Assembly (NCBI GenBank): GCA_019416285.1
Contig: DXXM01000021.1
Location: 1-52,617 of the forward strand
Source: Bacteroidales bacterium
GTDB taxonomy: Bacteria > Bacteroidota > Bacteroidia > Bacteroidales > Muribaculaceae
DNA: 52,617 nt
Direction of reading: 5' to 3'
Made by a program: the position numbers and the translations under genes. Below, piece by piece: positions 43,705-52,617 of this stretch. The notes under the pieces are model-generated. The model was not told where the DNA came from and ran no database searches. It worked only from the letters and a program-made list of their open reading frames with translations. Numbering within the stretch: position 1 is the stretch's first letter; every line of letters begins with the position of its first letter.

Positions 43705-44697
43705 TCAGATGAACCATTTTCCGAGTGCGCGGATGGCACGCTCGGCATTGGCGTGGCGATAGAGGATGTCGTAGACTGCGTCGAGAATCGGCATCTCCAC
43801 ACCGTATTGTTTGTTGATTTCCTTTATACACTTTGTTCCGTAGTAACCCTCGGCGGTCTGCTCCATCTCCATGCGGGCGGTGGAGACCGAATAGCCTTTT
43901 CCTATGATTGACCCGAAGTTGTGGTTGCGGGAGAAGCGGGAGTAGGCGGTGACCAGAAGGTCGCCGAGATAGACGGAGTCACAGATGCAGCGCGGACGGG
44001 GGCAGACTTCGTCGATGAAGCGCTCCATCTCGCGGATTGCATTGCTGACGAGCATCGCCAGGAGATTGTCGCCCCCCTTCATGCCGTGGACTATTCCGGC
44101 GGCGATGGAGTAGACGTTTTTCAAGACCGCTGCATATTCTATGCCCTCGACATCGCTCGACGGGATGGTCCTGGTGTTGGGCGATGCGAGTTTCTGACCG
44201 AATTCCACGGCGTTCTCGACATTGTGGCATCCTACAGTGAGGAAGCTCGGACGGTCGAGTGCCACTTCTTCGGCATGGCAGGGACCGGCTATGACGAGCA
44301 CCTGGCCCGATTTGGCTCCAAAGTGGTGCATGACGTAGTCGGAGATGATTTCATTGTCGCCGGGGACTATGCCCTTGACGGCCGAGACAATGAATTTGTC
44401 GGATATGTCGACTGTAATTTTATTGACGTGGGTCTTGAAGTAGGGGGAGGGCATCACCATCAGGAGAGTGTCGGCACGCGAGCAGACATAGTTGATGTCG
44501 CTTGAAAATTCGATGCGTGAGACGTCGAACTGCACATCAGTCAGGTAGGCCGGATTGTGTCCGAGCCTCTTGAAATCCTCGATACGGTCGTCGCGGCGCA
44601 TATACCAGAGGATTGAGTCGCAGTTTCGCAGGAGGAGTTTGGCGAGAGCTGTTGCCCAGCTTCCGCCTCCCATCACTGCTATTTTGTTGAATGACAT
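43705..44697 (-). CDS. gpsA: NAD(P)H-dependent glycerol-3-phosphate dehydrogenase
   Basis: 330 residues; makes sn-glycerol-3-phosphate from DHAP for phospholipids. Rossmann motif GGGSWATALAK at 10-20, Lys108 (SAVKGI), GPCHAEEV at 138-145 and catalytic Lys193 (AAVLKNVYSIAAGIVHG). Begins 39 bases after lysS. Normal length. Confidence 0.96.
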   Translation of the reverse strand: MSFNKIAVMGGGSWATALAKLLLRNCDSILWYMRRDDRIEDFKRLGHNPAYLTDVQFDVSRIEFSSDINYVCSRADTLLMVMPSPYFKTHVNKITVDISDKFIVSAVKGIVPGDNEIISDYVMHHFGAKSGQVLVIAGPCHAEEVALDRPSFLTVGCHNVENAVEFGQKLASPNTRTIPSSDVEGIEYAAVLKNVYSIAAGIVHGMKGGDNLLAMLVSNAIREMERFIDEVCPRPRCICDSVYLGDLLVTAYSRFSRNHNFGSIIGKGYSVSTARMEMEQTAEGYYGTKCIKEINKQYGVEMPILDAVYDILYRHANAERAIRALGKWFI

Positions 44698-44736
44698 GAT
44701 ATTTTTTGAGCGAACTGATGATGAGTTTTCGTTAGC

Positions 44737-46482
44737 TTATTCGGCGGGAGCTTCGGGAGCGGCTGCCGCAATCCATTGGCCGACTTCGTCGATGAGGGGA
44801 GCCTTGAAGCCGAGTTTGAATTTCTTGTTTATGCCGCAGAGTTCCTGATGGAGTTTGCCTGCGGTCTGTGTGGCGAGCTGTTCGAGTGTGTTGACACCTG
44901 CCTTGTAGAGAGGTGCCACCCACTCGGCGGGGACGCCTATCGCGGTGAAGGCTTCCTCTTTGTCGCGGCGCTGGGTCTTTTCGGGACGCATCTGCGGGAA
45001 GAAGAGCACTTCCTGGATGGTGGTCTGACCTGTCATGAGCATCACGAGGCGGTCGATACCCATGCCCATGCCTGATGTGGGGGGCATGCCGTATTCGAGC
45101 GAGCGCACGAAGTCCTGGTCGATAATCATGGCCTCGTCGTCGCCCTTGTCGGCGAGCTTCATCTGCTCTACGAAGCGCTCATACTGGTCAATCGGGTCGT
45201 TGAGCTCGGAGTAAGCGTTGGCGAGCTCCTTGCCGTTGACCATGAGTTCGAAGCGCTCGGTGAGGTTGGGGTCGTTGCGGTGTTTCTTGGTGAGGGGCGA
45301 CATCTCGATGGGGTAGTCGATGATGAATGTGGGCTGGATGTAGGTGCCTTCACACTTCTCGCCGAATATCTCGTCGATGAGCTTGCCTTTGCCCATAGTC
45401 TCGTCCACTTCGATTCCGAGCGAGCGGGCGGCGTCGCGAAGCTGCTCTTCGGTCATGCCGGTGATGTCGATACCGGTGTGTTCCTTGATGGCGTCGGTCA
45501 TGGTGACGCGGCGGTAGGGAGCCTTGAAGTCCACGATGTTGTCGCCGATTTTGACCTGTGTGGTGCCGTTGACGTCGAGACAGATTTTTTCAACCAGTTT
45601 CTCGGTAAATTCCATCATCCAGTTGTAGTCCTTGTAGGCTACATAGATTTCCATGCAGGTGAACTCGGGGTTGTGGGTGCGGTCCATACCCTCGTTGCGG
45701 AAGTTTTTGCCGATTTCATATACGCCGTCGAAACCGCCCACAATCAGACGCTTGAGATAGAGCTCGGTTGCGATACGCATGTAGAGCTCAATGTTGAGCG
45801 AGTTGTGGTGGGTGATGAAGGGACGGGCGCTCGCACCCCCGGCGATTGACTGGAGGATGGGGGTCTCGACTTCCATGTAGCCGTGGTCGTTGAAATACTG
45901 GCGCATGGAGTTGAGCACCTTGGTGCGTTTCACGAAAATATCCTTGACGCCATCGTTGACAATCAGGTCGACGTAGCGGCGGCGGTAGCGGAGTTCGGGG
46001 TCGTCGAAGGCATCGTAGGTCACGCCGTCTTTAACTTTGACAACGGGGAGGGGACGGAGTGACTTGCCGAGGACGATGAGTTCCTGGGCGTGGACGGAAA
46101 TCTCGCCGGTCTGAGTGCGGAACACGTAGCCGCGGATGCCGACGAAGTCGCCTATGTCAAGGAGCTTCTTGAACACGACGTTGTAGAGGTCCTTGTCCTC
46201 TCCGGGACAGATTTCGTCGCGGTTGACATAGGCCTGTATGCGGCCGTGAGAGTCCTGAATCTCGAGGAAAGAGGCTTTGCCCATGATGCGGCGTCCCATG
46301 ATTCGGCCTGCGACTGCCACTTCACGTCTGGGAGCGTCGTCGGCAAATGTCTCCTTGATTTCGTCGGAGTAACCGGTCACGGTAAATTCTGCTGCGGGGA
46401 AGGGGTCGATTCCGCGGCGACGCATCTCGTCGAGACTGCCTCGACGTACTATCTCTTGTTCACTGAGTTCAAGAACGTTCAT
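44737..46482 (-). CDS. lysS: Lysyl-tRNA synthetase, class II
   Basis: 581 residues. N-terminal OB-fold anticodon-binding domain about 55-150 (VAGRIMGRRIMGKASFLEIQDSHGRIQAYVN), catalytic domain about 175-500 with motif 2 (FRNEGMDRTHNPEFT) and motif 3 (GMGMGIDRLVMLMTG). Beyond the usual end, about 75 extra residues form a helix-hairpin-helix-like domain (EWVAPLYKAGVNTLEQLATQTAGKLHQEL) and an Ala/Glu tail; this tail is a known trait of Bacteroidota LysRS, from memory. First gene of the run. Confidence 0.96.
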   Translation of the reverse strand: MNVLELSEQEIVRRGSLDEMRRRGIDPFPAAEFTVTGYSDEIKETFADDAPRREVAVAGRIMGRRIMGKASFLEIQDSHGRIQAYVNRDEICPGEDKDLYNVVFKKLLDIGDFVGIRGYVFRTQTGEISVHAQELIVLGKSLRPLPVVKVKDGVTYDAFDDPELRYRRRYVDLIVNDGVKDIFVKRTKVLNSMRQYFNDHGYMEVETPILQSIAGGASARPFITHHNSLNIELYMRIATELYLKRLIVGGFDGVYEIGKNFRNEGMDRTHNPEFTCMEIYVAYKDYNWMMEFTEKLVEKICLDVNGTTQVKIGDNIVDFKAPYRRVTMTDAIKEHTGIDITGMTEEQLRDAARSLGIEVDETMGKGKLIDEIFGEKCEGTYIQPTFIIDYPIEMSPLTKKHRNDPNLTERFELMVNGKELANAYSELNDPIDQYERFVEQMKLADKGDDEAMIIDQDFVRSLEYGMPPTSGMGMGIDRLVMLMTGQTTIQEVLFFPQMRPEKTQRRDKEEAFTAIGVPAEWVAPLYKAGVNTLEQLATQTAGKLHQELCGINKKFKLGFKAPLIDEVGQWIAAAAPEAPAE

Positions 46483-46556
46483 ATATATTATAGATTAATA
46501 CTATATTAAGGTGGTGAAACATGTATTCTTCCTCCCGAAAGGGGTGGAAATAATTG

Positions 46557-46587
46557 CAAAATTAAGTATTTTTTCGGCTATGCCCAA
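46557..46587 (-). promoter_or_regulatory. Promoter of lysS-gpsA-pgi
   Basis: On the minus strand TTG (46585-46587), 20 bases, TAATTTTG (46557-46564). The 5' UTR is about 70 bases. Confidence 0.7.
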
Positions 46588-46593
46588 CAAAAT

Positions 46594-46614
46594 AGGCTCC
46601 AAAACTTGGAGCCT
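46594..46614 (-). terminator. Terminator of fkp
   Basis: Perfect 9-bp stem AGGCTCCAA/TTGGAGCCT with a 3-base loop, then TATTTTG on the minus strand. It abuts the lysS -33 box. Confidence 0.75.
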
Positions 46615-46644
46615 AATGTTAAAAACGCCAAAAATAAAATTAAT

Positions 46645-46687
46645 ATGATACTGTTACATCATAAATGTCAAATTGTAACCGTATCAT
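46645..46687. repeat. Inverted repeat downstream of fkp
   Basis: 14-base arms ATGATACTGTTACA and TGTAACCGTATCAT with one mismatch, 15 bases apart, ending 13 bases past the fkp stop. Could be a 3' mRNA stem or an operator-like site. Confidence 0.6.
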
Positions 46688-46700
46688 CGGACTTACTGTC

Positions 46701-49436
46701 TTAGCTTCGTGTCACCGTGAGGCCGGAGCGGGAGAGGGTGAGGTCGACGAGGCGGGCGTTGGGGCGCAGAGGCTCGGTGTGGAGCAGCTGGCGGATGCGG
46801 GCGGCCGCCTCGGGGTCTTTCGCTATCATGTAGAGGTAGCCACCGCCACCGGCGCCGGGGAGCTTGTAGCCGAGACAGAGGTCGTCGATGCGGCGGGTGA
46901 TGGCCTCGACCTCCGGCGGATTGGTGCCGCGGTCGATGGCGATTTTCTGCTGCCACGTCTTACGGACAAGGGCTCCCAGGCGGTCGAAACGACAGCGCTG
47001 TATGGCGTCGTACATCTCCATTGTGTGGGCTTTCATGCTGCGGAGGAGGCGGAGTTGCGAGCCTTCGTTGAGGAACATGTTGCGGACGATTTCCGCGAGT
47101 ATATCTTTGGCCGTGCGGGTGATACCGGTGTAGTAGAGGAGATGGCAGGACGCGTATTCCGGGTCGGTGAAGAGTGTGTCGGGGAGCCAGTTGACCATCG
47201 GGTTCTGGTCGAAACCCTTGGCCGTCTGCAGGAGCTTGACACCGCCGATTACTCCTCCGAACTGGTCCTGCCAGCCGCCTCCGGTGGTCAGGAGCTGTTC
47301 GAGCACGAGGGTGCGGCGGCAGATTTCGTTCTTGTCCCATGCGAGTGAGCAGAAATCGCTGATGGCGCCGAGCACTGTGGCGGCGAGGATGCTGCTTGTG
47401 CCGAGACCGCTGCCTGCGGGGATGGCCGAGAAGAGGGTGATTTCAAGGCCGGAACCGAAATCCTCGAGCTGCGCGCGGAGCGAGGGATAGGCCATTTTGC
47501 AGAAACGCGGGTGGAATCCGGCGAGGGCGAGAGCGGCTTTGGGAATGGAGAATGGACTACCGACGCGGTGGAAATCGAGGATGGCGTCGAAGCTGTCGAT
47601 ACATTCCTCCGCACCGAGGTCGATGCTGCGGCAGATGATGTGGGGTTCCTTGCAGGGACGCACATAGGCCTGCAAGGGGGGCTGTCCGTTGAGCTCAATG
47701 GCGAAATTAATCACGGTACCACCTTCCATGAGGCAGTAGGGAGCAGTGTCGGTCCATCCACCTGCAATATCGATGCGTACCGGAGAGCGGCTCCACACAA
47801 TCTGGTCGGCGCAGACGGCCCGGCGGGGCAACTGGCGGTTTTCGAGCACGGTGCGTGTCAGCCCTTCGCGGAGCAGGGAGAAGGAGAGGTCCTTGTCGGC
47901 CTGGAAGTCCTCACCCCGGCGGCGCTTCACTTCGGCGCGAAACATTGAGTCGCTCACGCGTTTCATCAGCGGTTCGCTCTCGTCGAGCGGGGAGGGTAGG
48001 GGGATATTGTCGTCAGCGAAAGCCTTGGCTGCTTCAAGGAGGTCGCTCTGGTAGAATACGCTGTGGAGATGATTGTCGGCGAGCGCCTGGCGATTGAGCT
48101 TGCGGAACTCGCGGCGCTGCGCCACGAGGCGGTCAAGCCTTGCGATGTCCGAAATCTTTTCCGCACTCAGGAGCTCATAGCCTGTGAGGTCAGCGTTGCC
48201 GGCAAGCATATCCTTTACAATCCGGCCCATTTCCGCGATGTCGGTTACCACAGGGAACTGCGGGCGCTTCTGGTCGTCGCCGGCAAAGCGGTCGTCGATG
48301 CCGTAGACGCGCACTGCGTATGCCTCGTCGCCTATCGGCACGATGTCCACACACTGCCCTTTGGCAAGAGTGATGTTCCAGTCATTGCGGGGTACACCGG
48401 TGATGATATGGTCGCCTGAGAGGTGCCACCCTGCGGGGAGGTGTGAATTTTCAATCCATATATTGGTGTTGGTGCTGTCGAATTTTATGTCGGCTACGGA
48501 GTTCTGCACGAAAATCGAGGGATGGGGCTTGCGGTCGCGGTGCATGATTTCGCGTTGGTCGTTGACGCGGTTCTGCACGGCGAGGGTCGAACTTATCATC
48601 TCACGTCCGGTCCCGAAGTGGTAGAACTCTCCGCCGGGCAGGGGCGCGATGACCACCGAAAGCTCGCGCAGTTCCGGGTCGGTGATTTCGGGGTCTGTTC
48701 CGAGAGAGCGTCCGAAGTCGGAGTAGAGGTCATACTCGCGCAGGGAGCCGTCGGCGTTGCGTGAGCGGCGGCGCAGGAGCTCCACGGCGCGGTCGCTGAG
48801 AATCCATATTCCTATGTCAGTCAGGTAATAGCCTGTCTGCAGGAGCGAATGAAGCTGCTCTACTGATGGCTTCTGCAACATGCGGTTGAGGGTCGAGGGG
48901 GCGTCGTGGGTGCTGTAGAATACACCGTGGTTTTTGGCTATCGAGGCGTCGAGCCACAGACCGTAGCACACCACATCGGCCTCCGGCACAGGCGGAAGCT
49001 GCTCGGCGGCGCGGATGTAGACGTCGCCGCTGACAATCATGGTGTTGGCCGTAGCGGGTGCCGAGGTCATGATGCGCTCGTAGAGCGGAAGCTGGAGGTC
49101 GAGGAGGGTCTGCGACAGCGACTGGCCGCGTTCCCAGCGGAATATGGGTACCGGAGTGAGCACCTTGCCCGAAGGAGCGTAGGCCGGAAGGCGTCGGCTC
49201 TGTCCGCCGGCGTGGATGATTATTTTCTTCTCTTTTGCGGCCCATGTCTCAAAGCTCTCCGAAGCGTCGGCCGACTCGCGGTGACACTCCTCGAGAATCC
49301 ATGTCGTACCGCCGCCACTGCCGAGCCGGTGGCCTACAGGGTCAGAGGTACAGTAATATTCCGTTTCAGGTAATCCGGTTATATCGTGGAAGCAGCCGAC
49401 AAGGTTAGGCGGCAGCGAAAGAAGTTTTTTAGTCAT
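46701..49436 (-). CDS. fkp: Bifunctional L-fucokinase/L-fucose-1-phosphate guanylyltransferase
   Basis: 911 residues. The N-terminal two thirds hold the guanylyltransferase (HAGGQSRRLPAYAPSGK near 94-110, the nucleotide-sugar loop) and a beta-helix-like middle; the C-terminal third, from about 560, is a GHMP kinase (SPVRIDIAGGWTDTAPY, AGSGLGTSSILAATVLG, GGGWQDQFGGVIGG). It turns scavenged L-fucose into GDP-fucose used to decorate capsule and surface glycoproteins, an established host-mimicry pathway in Bacteroides. Length is close to the Bacteroides enzyme. Single-gene transcript with a strong promoter. Confidence 0.94.
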   Translation of the reverse strand: MTKKLLSLPPNLVGCFHDITGLPETEYYCTSDPVGHRLGSGGGTTWILEECHRESADASESFETWAAKEKKIIIHAGGQSRRLPAYAPSGKVLTPVPIFRWERGQSLSQTLLDLQLPLYERIMTSAPATANTMIVSGDVYIRAAEQLPPVPEADVVCYGLWLDASIAKNHGVFYSTHDAPSTLNRMLQKPSVEQLHSLLQTGYYLTDIGIWILSDRAVELLRRRSRNADGSLREYDLYSDFGRSLGTDPEITDPELRELSVVIAPLPGGEFYHFGTGREMISSTLAVQNRVNDQREIMHRDRKPHPSIFVQNSVADIKFDSTNTNIWIENSHLPAGWHLSGDHIITGVPRNDWNITLAKGQCVDIVPIGDEAYAVRVYGIDDRFAGDDQKRPQFPVVTDIAEMGRIVKDMLAGNADLTGYELLSAEKISDIARLDRLVAQRREFRKLNRQALADNHLHSVFYQSDLLEAAKAFADDNIPLPSPLDESEPLMKRVSDSMFRAEVKRRRGEDFQADKDLSFSLLREGLTRTVLENRQLPRRAVCADQIVWSRSPVRIDIAGGWTDTAPYCLMEGGTVINFAIELNGQPPLQAYVRPCKEPHIICRSIDLGAEECIDSFDAILDFHRVGSPFSIPKAALALAGFHPRFCKMAYPSLRAQLEDFGSGLEITLFSAIPAGSGLGTSSILAATVLGAISDFCSLAWDKNEICRRTLVLEQLLTTGGGWQDQFGGVIGGVKLLQTAKGFDQNPMVNWLPDTLFTDPEYASCHLLYYTGITRTAKDILAEIVRNMFLNEGSQLRLLRSMKAHTMEMYDAIQRCRFDRLGALVRKTWQQKIAIDRGTNPPEVEAITRRIDDLCLGYKLPGAGGGGYLYMIAKDPEAAARIRQLLHTEPLRPNARLVDLTLSRSGLTVTRS

Positions 49437-49490
49437 TGCAACGAATTGTTATCTGATGAGGAAGGTAAAGGGGTATATAGATTTCTCTCG

Positions 49491-49522
49491 CAAAGATACG
49501 ACATCCCCCCAACAGACGCAAA
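49491..49522 (-). promoter_or_regulatory. Promoter of fkp
   Basis: On the minus strand TTTG (49519-49522), exactly 20 bases, TATCTTTG (49491-49498); about 50 bases of 5' UTR. Confidence 0.8.
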
Positions 49523-49636
49523 TTTTACGAAGTGTTATGTGTACGGGAACGGCGCATTGGTCCTCCGGATGCGATTTCCCTGAAGTTTTGCCTTGATTTT
49601 TCATTCAAAAGAGGGTGAAAAACGCGCTTTTTTGTG

Positions 49637-49644
49637 TACTTTTG
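49637..49644 (+). promoter_or_regulatory. -7 box of rnz
   Basis: TACTTTTG, only 7 bases before the rnz ATG at 49652, so the mRNA would start at or within a few bases of the start codon. It overlaps the earlier in-frame ATG at 49634, which excludes that start from this promoter. Confidence 0.6.
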
Positions 49645-49651
49645 CGATGTT

Positions 49652-50569
49652 ATGGCAAAATTTCAGATTGACATACTCGGATGCGGCTCGGCCACGCCGA
49701 CGGCGCGCCACCAGCCTTCGTGTCAGGTGGTGAATTTCCGCGACAAACTTTTTATGGTCGACTGCGGAGAGGGCGCGCAGCTTCAGTTCCGCCGTATGGG
49801 GCTGAAATTTTCACGCCTGAACCACGTTTTCATCTCCCATCTCCACGGCGACCACCTGTTCGGACTCCCGGGGCTGCTCTCGACCATGGCTCTCCATGAG
49901 GTCAGCGGGTCAGTGACGGTGCATATCTTCCGTGAGGGGGCCCGGCTGATGAAGGAGTGGATGGATTTCTTCAACCGCAATTCACCCTTCGAGATTATCT
50001 ACGATATAATCGAGGAGGGGGAGCGCCGGATTGTCTACGAGGACTCTGGGCTCACAGTCGAGACCTTCCCGCTCTATCACCGCACTCCCTGCAACGGCTA
50101 CATCTTCCGCGAGAAGCCAAAGCTGCGCCATCTGCGCGGCGACGCCGTGAAATTTCACAACGTCCCCGTGGCCATGCTCAAAAGTATCAAGGAGGGAGCA
50201 GATTTTGTCAGGGAGGACGGCCGAGTGATTCCCAACGCCATGCTCACTACCGACCCCGACCCCTCGATGAGCTATGCCTATTGCAGCGACACGATGATGG
50301 ACATGCGTGTGGCCGCGGATGTCAGAGGCGTCGACACGATATATCACGAGGCCACCTACGATGACTCTCTCGAATCCCAGGCCCGCGAGCGCGGCCACTC
50401 CACCGCTCGCCAGGCCGGAAAAATTGCTGCGGCGGCTGGGGCGAAGAGGCTCATAATAGGCCACTTCTCCAAGCGCTACAACTCCGAGGAGATACTTCTC
50501 AAGGAAGCCACCGAGGAGTTTCCGGACGTGACACTTGCCAACGAGGGACTGAAAATAGACCTTGAATGA
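49652..50569 (+). CDS. rnz: Ribonuclease Z (tRNA 3' processing)
   Basis: 305 residues from the ATG at 49652 (MAKFQIDILGCGSATPT). A metallo-beta-lactamase endonuclease that trims tRNA 3' ends. The zinc motif HLHGDH is at 63-68, followed by GLPGLLSTM; later DTM (CSDTMMD), HEATYDD and the final GHFSKRY motif match the family. Important here since tRNA-Arg lacks an encoded CCA. Confidence 0.95.
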   Translation: MAKFQIDILGCGSATPTARHQPSCQVVNFRDKLFMVDCGEGAQLQFRRMGLKFSRLNHVFISHLHGDHLFGLPGLLSTMALHEVSGSVTVHIFREGARLMKEWMDFFNRNSPFEIIYDIIEEGERRIVYEDSGLTVETFPLYHRTPCNGYIFREKPKLRHLRGDAVKFHNVPVAMLKSIKEGADFVREDGRVIPNAMLTTDPDPSMSYAYCSDTMMDMRVAADVRGVDTIYHEATYDDSLESQARERGHSTARQAGKIAAAAGAKRLIIGHFSKRYNSEEILLKEATEEFPDVTLANEGLKIDLE

Positions 50570-50616
50570 CTTACCACATGAATCAACACAACAACTATAA
50601 ATAAACATAGAGAATT

Positions 50617-52401
50617 ATGCAGAATCAGATTATCGAGCGCATTGTCGCTCTGCGCAAGGAAATGAGCGCGGCAGGCGTGAAGGCTGTGATACTTCCCCGC
50701 ACCGACGCTCACCTTAGTGAATATATCTCCTCACACTGGCACATTGTCCGCTATCTCAGCGGCTTCACCGGCTCGGCCGGAACAATGGTGGTGACCGACA
50801 AGGAGGCTCTTCTGTGGGTCGACAGCCGCTACTTTCTCCAGGGCGCGCAGCAGATCGAGGGCACAGGCATCATACTGATGAAAGACGGTCTGCCCGACAC
50901 TCCCTCCATCACCGAATATCTCTGCGAGCATCTCTCGAAAGGCGACAAGGTGGGCATCAACGGCCTGCTCATGTCAATCGACGAGACCGCAGTGCTCCGC
51001 AGCCGCCTCAACGCCTGCGGTATTGATCTCGACGTCGATTTCGACCCCATCGACCGCATCTGGGCCGACCGTCCCGCTCTTCCTTCCGACAAAATCTTTA
51101 TCCACGACGAGAAATATGCCGGCGAATCGGCCAAATCGAAGATTGCACGCGTGCTCGCCGACGCTAATTCGCAGGGCGCGCAGGCCTATTTCACCTCCGC
51201 TCTCGACGAAATAGCCTGGGTGCTCAACATCCGCTCCAACGATGTGCCCTGCAATCCCGTGGCAACCTCTTTCCTCTATCTCGCACCCGAGGGAAGCACC
51301 CTCTTTGTCGACTCTGCAAAGATGACTCCCGAGGTCGAGGCATATCTCAAGGAGGCAGGCGTGGGCGTGGCTCCCTATGCCGAAGTGCTCAAGGCTCTCG
51401 CCGAACTGCCCACAGACGTGACTGTGCTTCTCAGCGGTGCCCGTGCTTCCGGCGCCATCGCTCATGTGCTCGAAGGCCACTATGTCAAGGGCGAGTCCCC
51501 CGTGGCTATGCCCAAGGCCATAAAGAACGACGTGCAGATTGCAGGCATCCGCAACGCTCATCTGCGCGACGGTGTGGCTATGGTGCGCTCGCTCATGGAG
51601 ATTGAAAAGACTGTCGACGAGGGCAAGACCCTCACTGAAATGGGTGTGGCCGACATCCTGCTCAAACACCGCAGCAAGGGCGACCTCTATTTCGACCTCA
51701 GTTTTGAAAGCATCTGTGGTTTCGGCCCCAACGGTGCCATCGTTCACTACACCGCCACTCCTGAAAGCGACTCGACAATCAGCAAGGGTAATCTCCTGCT
51801 CATCGACTCGGGTGCAAACTATCTCGACGGCACCACCGACATCACCCGCACCATCGCCATCGGTGAGCCTTCGGCCGACATGCGCCATGATTTCACACTC
51901 GTGATGAAGGGCCACATCGCCATCGCCACCTCAATCTATCCCGAAGGAACACGCGGCGCACAGCTCGATGCCCTTGCCCGTATGCCGCTCTGGAAGGAAG
52001 GCAAGAGCTACCTCCACGGCACAGGCCACGGCGTAGGTCACTTCCTCAATGTGCATGAAGGTCCGCAGAGCATCCGTCTCAACGACACCCTCGCGCCTCT
52101 CACCCCCGGTATGCTCACCTCAAACGAGCCCGGCGTATATCTCACAGACCGCTACGGCATCCGCTGCGAGAACCTCGTGCTGACCATCCCCTACGAGGAG
52201 ACTGAGTTCGGCAAGTTCTATGCTTTCGAGACCATCACGCTCTGTCCTTTCGACCGCAAGCTCTTCGACCTTTCCATCATGTCGGCCGACGAAATCGAGT
52301 GGGTCAACAACTATCACCGCACCGTCTACGACCGTCTCGCACCCCTCATGACTGAGGAAGAGCGCACATGGCTCGCCGCAGCAACAGCCCCGCTCGTTTA
52401 A
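50617..52401 (+). CDS. Xaa-Pro aminopeptidase (M24B)
   Basis: 594 residues, of the long three-domain type (two creatinase-like N-terminal domains and a pita-bread C-terminal domain from about 310). The di-metal site is seen as Asp397 and Asp408 (DSGANYLDGTTDITRT), the His in HGTGHGVGHFLNVHEGP, and the two Glu of SNEPGVYL and IRCENLV. It removes N-terminal residues before proline, most likely in the cytoplasm (no signal peptide). It starts 48 bases after rnz and may be co-transcribed. No distinct promoter seen. Confidence 0.93.
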   Translation: MQNQIIERIVALRKEMSAAGVKAVILPRTDAHLSEYISSHWHIVRYLSGFTGSAGTMVVTDKEALLWVDSRYFLQGAQQIEGTGIILMKDGLPDTPSITEYLCEHLSKGDKVGINGLLMSIDETAVLRSRLNACGIDLDVDFDPIDRIWADRPALPSDKIFIHDEKYAGESAKSKIARVLADANSQGAQAYFTSALDEIAWVLNIRSNDVPCNPVATSFLYLAPEGSTLFVDSAKMTPEVEAYLKEAGVGVAPYAEVLKALAELPTDVTVLLSGARASGAIAHVLEGHYVKGESPVAMPKAIKNDVQIAGIRNAHLRDGVAMVRSLMEIEKTVDEGKTLTEMGVADILLKHRSKGDLYFDLSFESICGFGPNGAIVHYTATPESDSTISKGNLLLIDSGANYLDGTTDITRTIAIGEPSADMRHDFTLVMKGHIAIATSIYPEGTRGAQLDALARMPLWKEGKSYLHGTGHGVGHFLNVHEGPQSIRLNDTLAPLTPGMLTSNEPGVYLTDRYGIRCENLVLTIPYEETEFGKFYAFETITLCPFDRKLFDLSIMSADEIEWVNNYHRTVYDRLAPLMTEEERTWLAAATAPLV

Positions 52402-52443
52402 TATACTTTAGAGGCTGTTTAAAAACAAAAGTTAAATGAGGGG

Positions 52444-52536
52444 CAGCGAATTTTTTAGATAAAATGCTTTTAAATCGAAGGAGCTTACGTCAGTAAGTGA
52501 CTGAGACGCGAAAGCATTTTAGCAAAAAAGTCGCTG
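52444..52536. repeat. Long imperfect palindrome after the aminopeptidase gene
   Basis: Arms CAGCGAATTTTTTAGATAAAATGCTTT (cut: 52444-52470) and its near reverse complement at 52511-52536, with a nested CTTAC-GTCA-GTAAG hairpin at about 52484-52497. No open frame. It is too long and complex for a simple terminator, so it may be a dispersed palindromic repeat that also ends transcription. Confidence 0.65.
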
Positions 52537-52596
52537 AGCCGATGGTAATATCCCCTTCAGACTATAACAGAATGTTAAATTAAAGAATCAATCAAT

Positions 52597-52617
52597 ATGG
52601 CTGATGAAAACAGAAGT
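52597..52617 (+). CDS. Start of a further gene, cut by the window edge
   Basis: ATG followed by six codons (MADENRS) up to the last base, after an A-rich stretch. Only the start is visible, so the product cannot be named. Confidence 0.4.

Overview
The window looks like a chromosomal segment of a Bacteroidales bacterium, possibly of the Muribaculaceae (S24-7) group. The order-level call rests on three SusC/SusD outer-membrane pairs, bifunctional Fkp, the lysS-gpsA-pgi block, and many promoters of the Bacteroidota type (-33 TTTG or TTG, about 20 bases, -7 TAnnTTTG) without obvious Shine-Dalgarno sequences. The family-level guess is inference.

Layout. 1-4.9 kb: SusC/SusD operon 1 (minus strand). 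5.2-6.6 kb: a lone, catalytically complete tyrosine recombinase. 6.6-6.7 kb: tRNA-Arg(ACG). 6.9-15.9 kb: a small outer-membrane barrel protein; an AsmA-like protein/HAD phosphatase/aroB operon; a queF-queC-DUF5715-like operon; a second barrel-like protein. 15.96-22.8 kb: a complete tryptophan operon (trpB-E-G-D-C-F-A) preceded by a leader peptide with tandem Trp codons and a four-segment attenuator. 22.9-23.1 kb: a 172-bp element with perfect 24-bp terminal inverted repeats. 23.2-28.4 kb: SusC/SusD operon 2 (plus strand). 28.5-31.6 kb: tatA-tatC-mtnN-luxS-AlbA_2 run. 31.7-35.8 kb: fabD, a DUF2156-like acyltransferase, metX and an EamA-type exporter. 36.0-41.9 kb: SusC/SusD operon 3 with an extra lipoprotein (minus strand). 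42.2-46.6 kb: lysS-gpsA-pgi. 46.7-49.5 kb: fkp. 49.6-52.4 kb: rnz and a Xaa-Pro aminopeptidase, then the first codons of another gene.

Two systems stand out. First, the three susC genes share a 5' cassette that is base-for-base identical over 243 bp (77 codons, every synonymous site included), while the proteins diverge at once afterwards; copies 1 and 3 are inverted relative to copy 2, the operons end in nearly the same terminator, and a tyrosine recombinase lies next to copy 1. This is what a SusC/SusD shufflon or a gene-conversion family would leave behind. Second, the trp leader reads as a complete ribosome-stalling attenuator, built on a nearly leaderless mRNA from a Bacteroidota promoter.

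The rest is mostly housekeeping: aromatic amino-acid synthesis, queuosine precursor synthesis, the activated methyl cycle (mtnN, luxS), Tat export, fatty-acid initiation, methionine synthesis, upper glycolysis/glycerophosphate, Lys-tRNA charging and GDP-fucose for surface glycans.
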